Below are positions 13,706 to 13,789 of a DNA stretch of 13,789 nucleotides, piece by piece. Positions within the stretch are counted from its first letter, which is position 1. Each line of letters begins with the position of its first letter. The stretch is taken from NCBI GenBank assembly GCA_918219625.1, contig CAKJXT010000046.1, positions 1-13,789 on the forward strand, written 5' to 3'. The notes under the pieces are model-generated. The model saw nothing but the letters and a program-made list of their open reading frames with translations, was not told where the DNA came from and ran no database searches. The position numbers and the translations under genes are program-made. The stretch is from Bacilli bacterium. GTDB taxonomy: Bacteria > Bacillota_I > Bacilli_A > RF39 > UBA660.

Positions 13706-13734
13706 TTGACATACAATTGTTTGTATTATATAAT
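13706..13734 (+). promoter_or_regulatory. Consensus sigma-A promoter for the downstream gene
   Basis: TTGACA at 13706-13711, a 17-base spacer, and TATAAT at 13729-13734: a perfect match in both hexamers and spacing. Unlike the other promoters in the window it has no TG element. The predicted start near 13741 gives a leader of about 41 nt. Confidence 0.85.
13711..13726. promoter_or_regulatory. Candidate operator: dyad in promoter spacer
   Basis: Inverted repeat ATACAA-TTGT-TTGTAT fills the spacer between -35 and -10, and contains the palindrome ACAATTGT (13713-13720). Placement and symmetry suit a dimeric repressor blocking RNA polymerase. The regulator is not identifiable here, and AT-rich DNA yields chance dyads. 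Confidence 0.4.
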
Positions 13735-13781
13735 TTCTATGATGAAAAACAAAAGAGTATAAATACAAAGGAGATGAGCAA

Positions 13782-13789
13782 ATGACAAA
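13782..13789 (+). CDS. Start of a downstream gene, 3'-partial
   Basis: ATG at 13782 is preceded by AAAGGAG (13767-13773) with an 8-base spacer, and by a consensus promoter. Only Met-Thr and part of a third codon are in the window, so the product is unknown. The nearer ATG at 13774 is rejected because it hits TGA after three codons. The dyad in its promoter makes an autoregulated or repressed gene plausible, which is inference. Confidence 0.6.

Noticed and set aside
13739..13762. Tiny open frame (two Met codons, seven residues) just before the last gene
   Set aside because: It starts at about the predicted transcription start and has no ribosome binding site; most likely chance.
11..13789. 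Alternative genetic code with TGA as tryptophan
   Set aside because: Genes at 10186, 10619 and 11365 end at TGA in positions that fit family lengths, and tryptophan is written TGG throughout.

Overview
This is an extremely AT-rich, gene-dense stretch from a low-GC Gram-positive-type bacterium (Bacillota; probably a clostridial or related gut lineage, which is inference). The signs are AGGAGG-type ribosome binding sites, AGA as the dominant arginine codon, TATAAT promoters with a TRTG element, and pyrB followed by pyrI, an arrangement known in clostridia. TGA is used as a stop (at least three genes), so the code is the standard bacterial one, not the Mycoplasma code. Every gene lies on the + strand. 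No rRNA, tRNA, CRISPR array, insertion sequence, integrase or attachment site was seen, and no intergenic gap exceeds about 90 bases.

Layout. (1) 2-1332: the end of a pyrimidine operon, pyrB (5' end outside the window) and pyrI, encoding the two chains of aspartate carbamoyltransferase. (2) 1394-2242: an EamA/DMT transporter with its own promoter and a strong terminator. (3) 2316-2702: a VOC-fold, bleomycin-resistance-like protein. (4) 2752-5209: an overlapping pair, a GT2 polyprenyl-phosphate glycosyltransferase and a GT-C-like membrane glycosyltransferase, probably working together to add sugars to a cell-surface polymer, closed by a terminator. (5) 5300-12706: one apparent 12-gene operon between a promoter and a terminator. 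In order it encodes an ICMT-like membrane methyltransferase, an HD-domain hydrolase, an ASCH protein, a Nudix hydrolase, two tandem divergent protein-kinase-fold proteins, a second Nudix hydrolase, a GNAT acetyltransferase, a GNAT-YoaP fusion, a pentapeptide-repeat protein, a LOG-like nucleotide-binding protein and a 53-residue DUF4177-type protein. (6) 12756-13667: a second EamA transporter with promoter and terminator. (7) From 13706: a consensus sigma-A promoter with a dyad in its spacer, driving a gene of which only the first codons are present.

The most unusual content is the tandem kinase-like pair (7525-9733). The two proteins align along their whole length and share an N-terminal helical region that I cannot assign to a family. 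The first keeps the main catalytic residues of the kinase fold. The second has lost the catalytic-loop lysine and a candidate helix-C glutamate, which suggests an active/degenerate pair. The surrounding operon otherwise looks like a collection of small house-cleaning and modification enzymes (Nudix, HD, ASCH, GNAT, LOG) with no obvious common pathway. A second theme is regulatory compactness: terminators run straight into promoters of the TRTG-N-TATAAT type, and the predicted 5' leaders are only about 13-26 nt.
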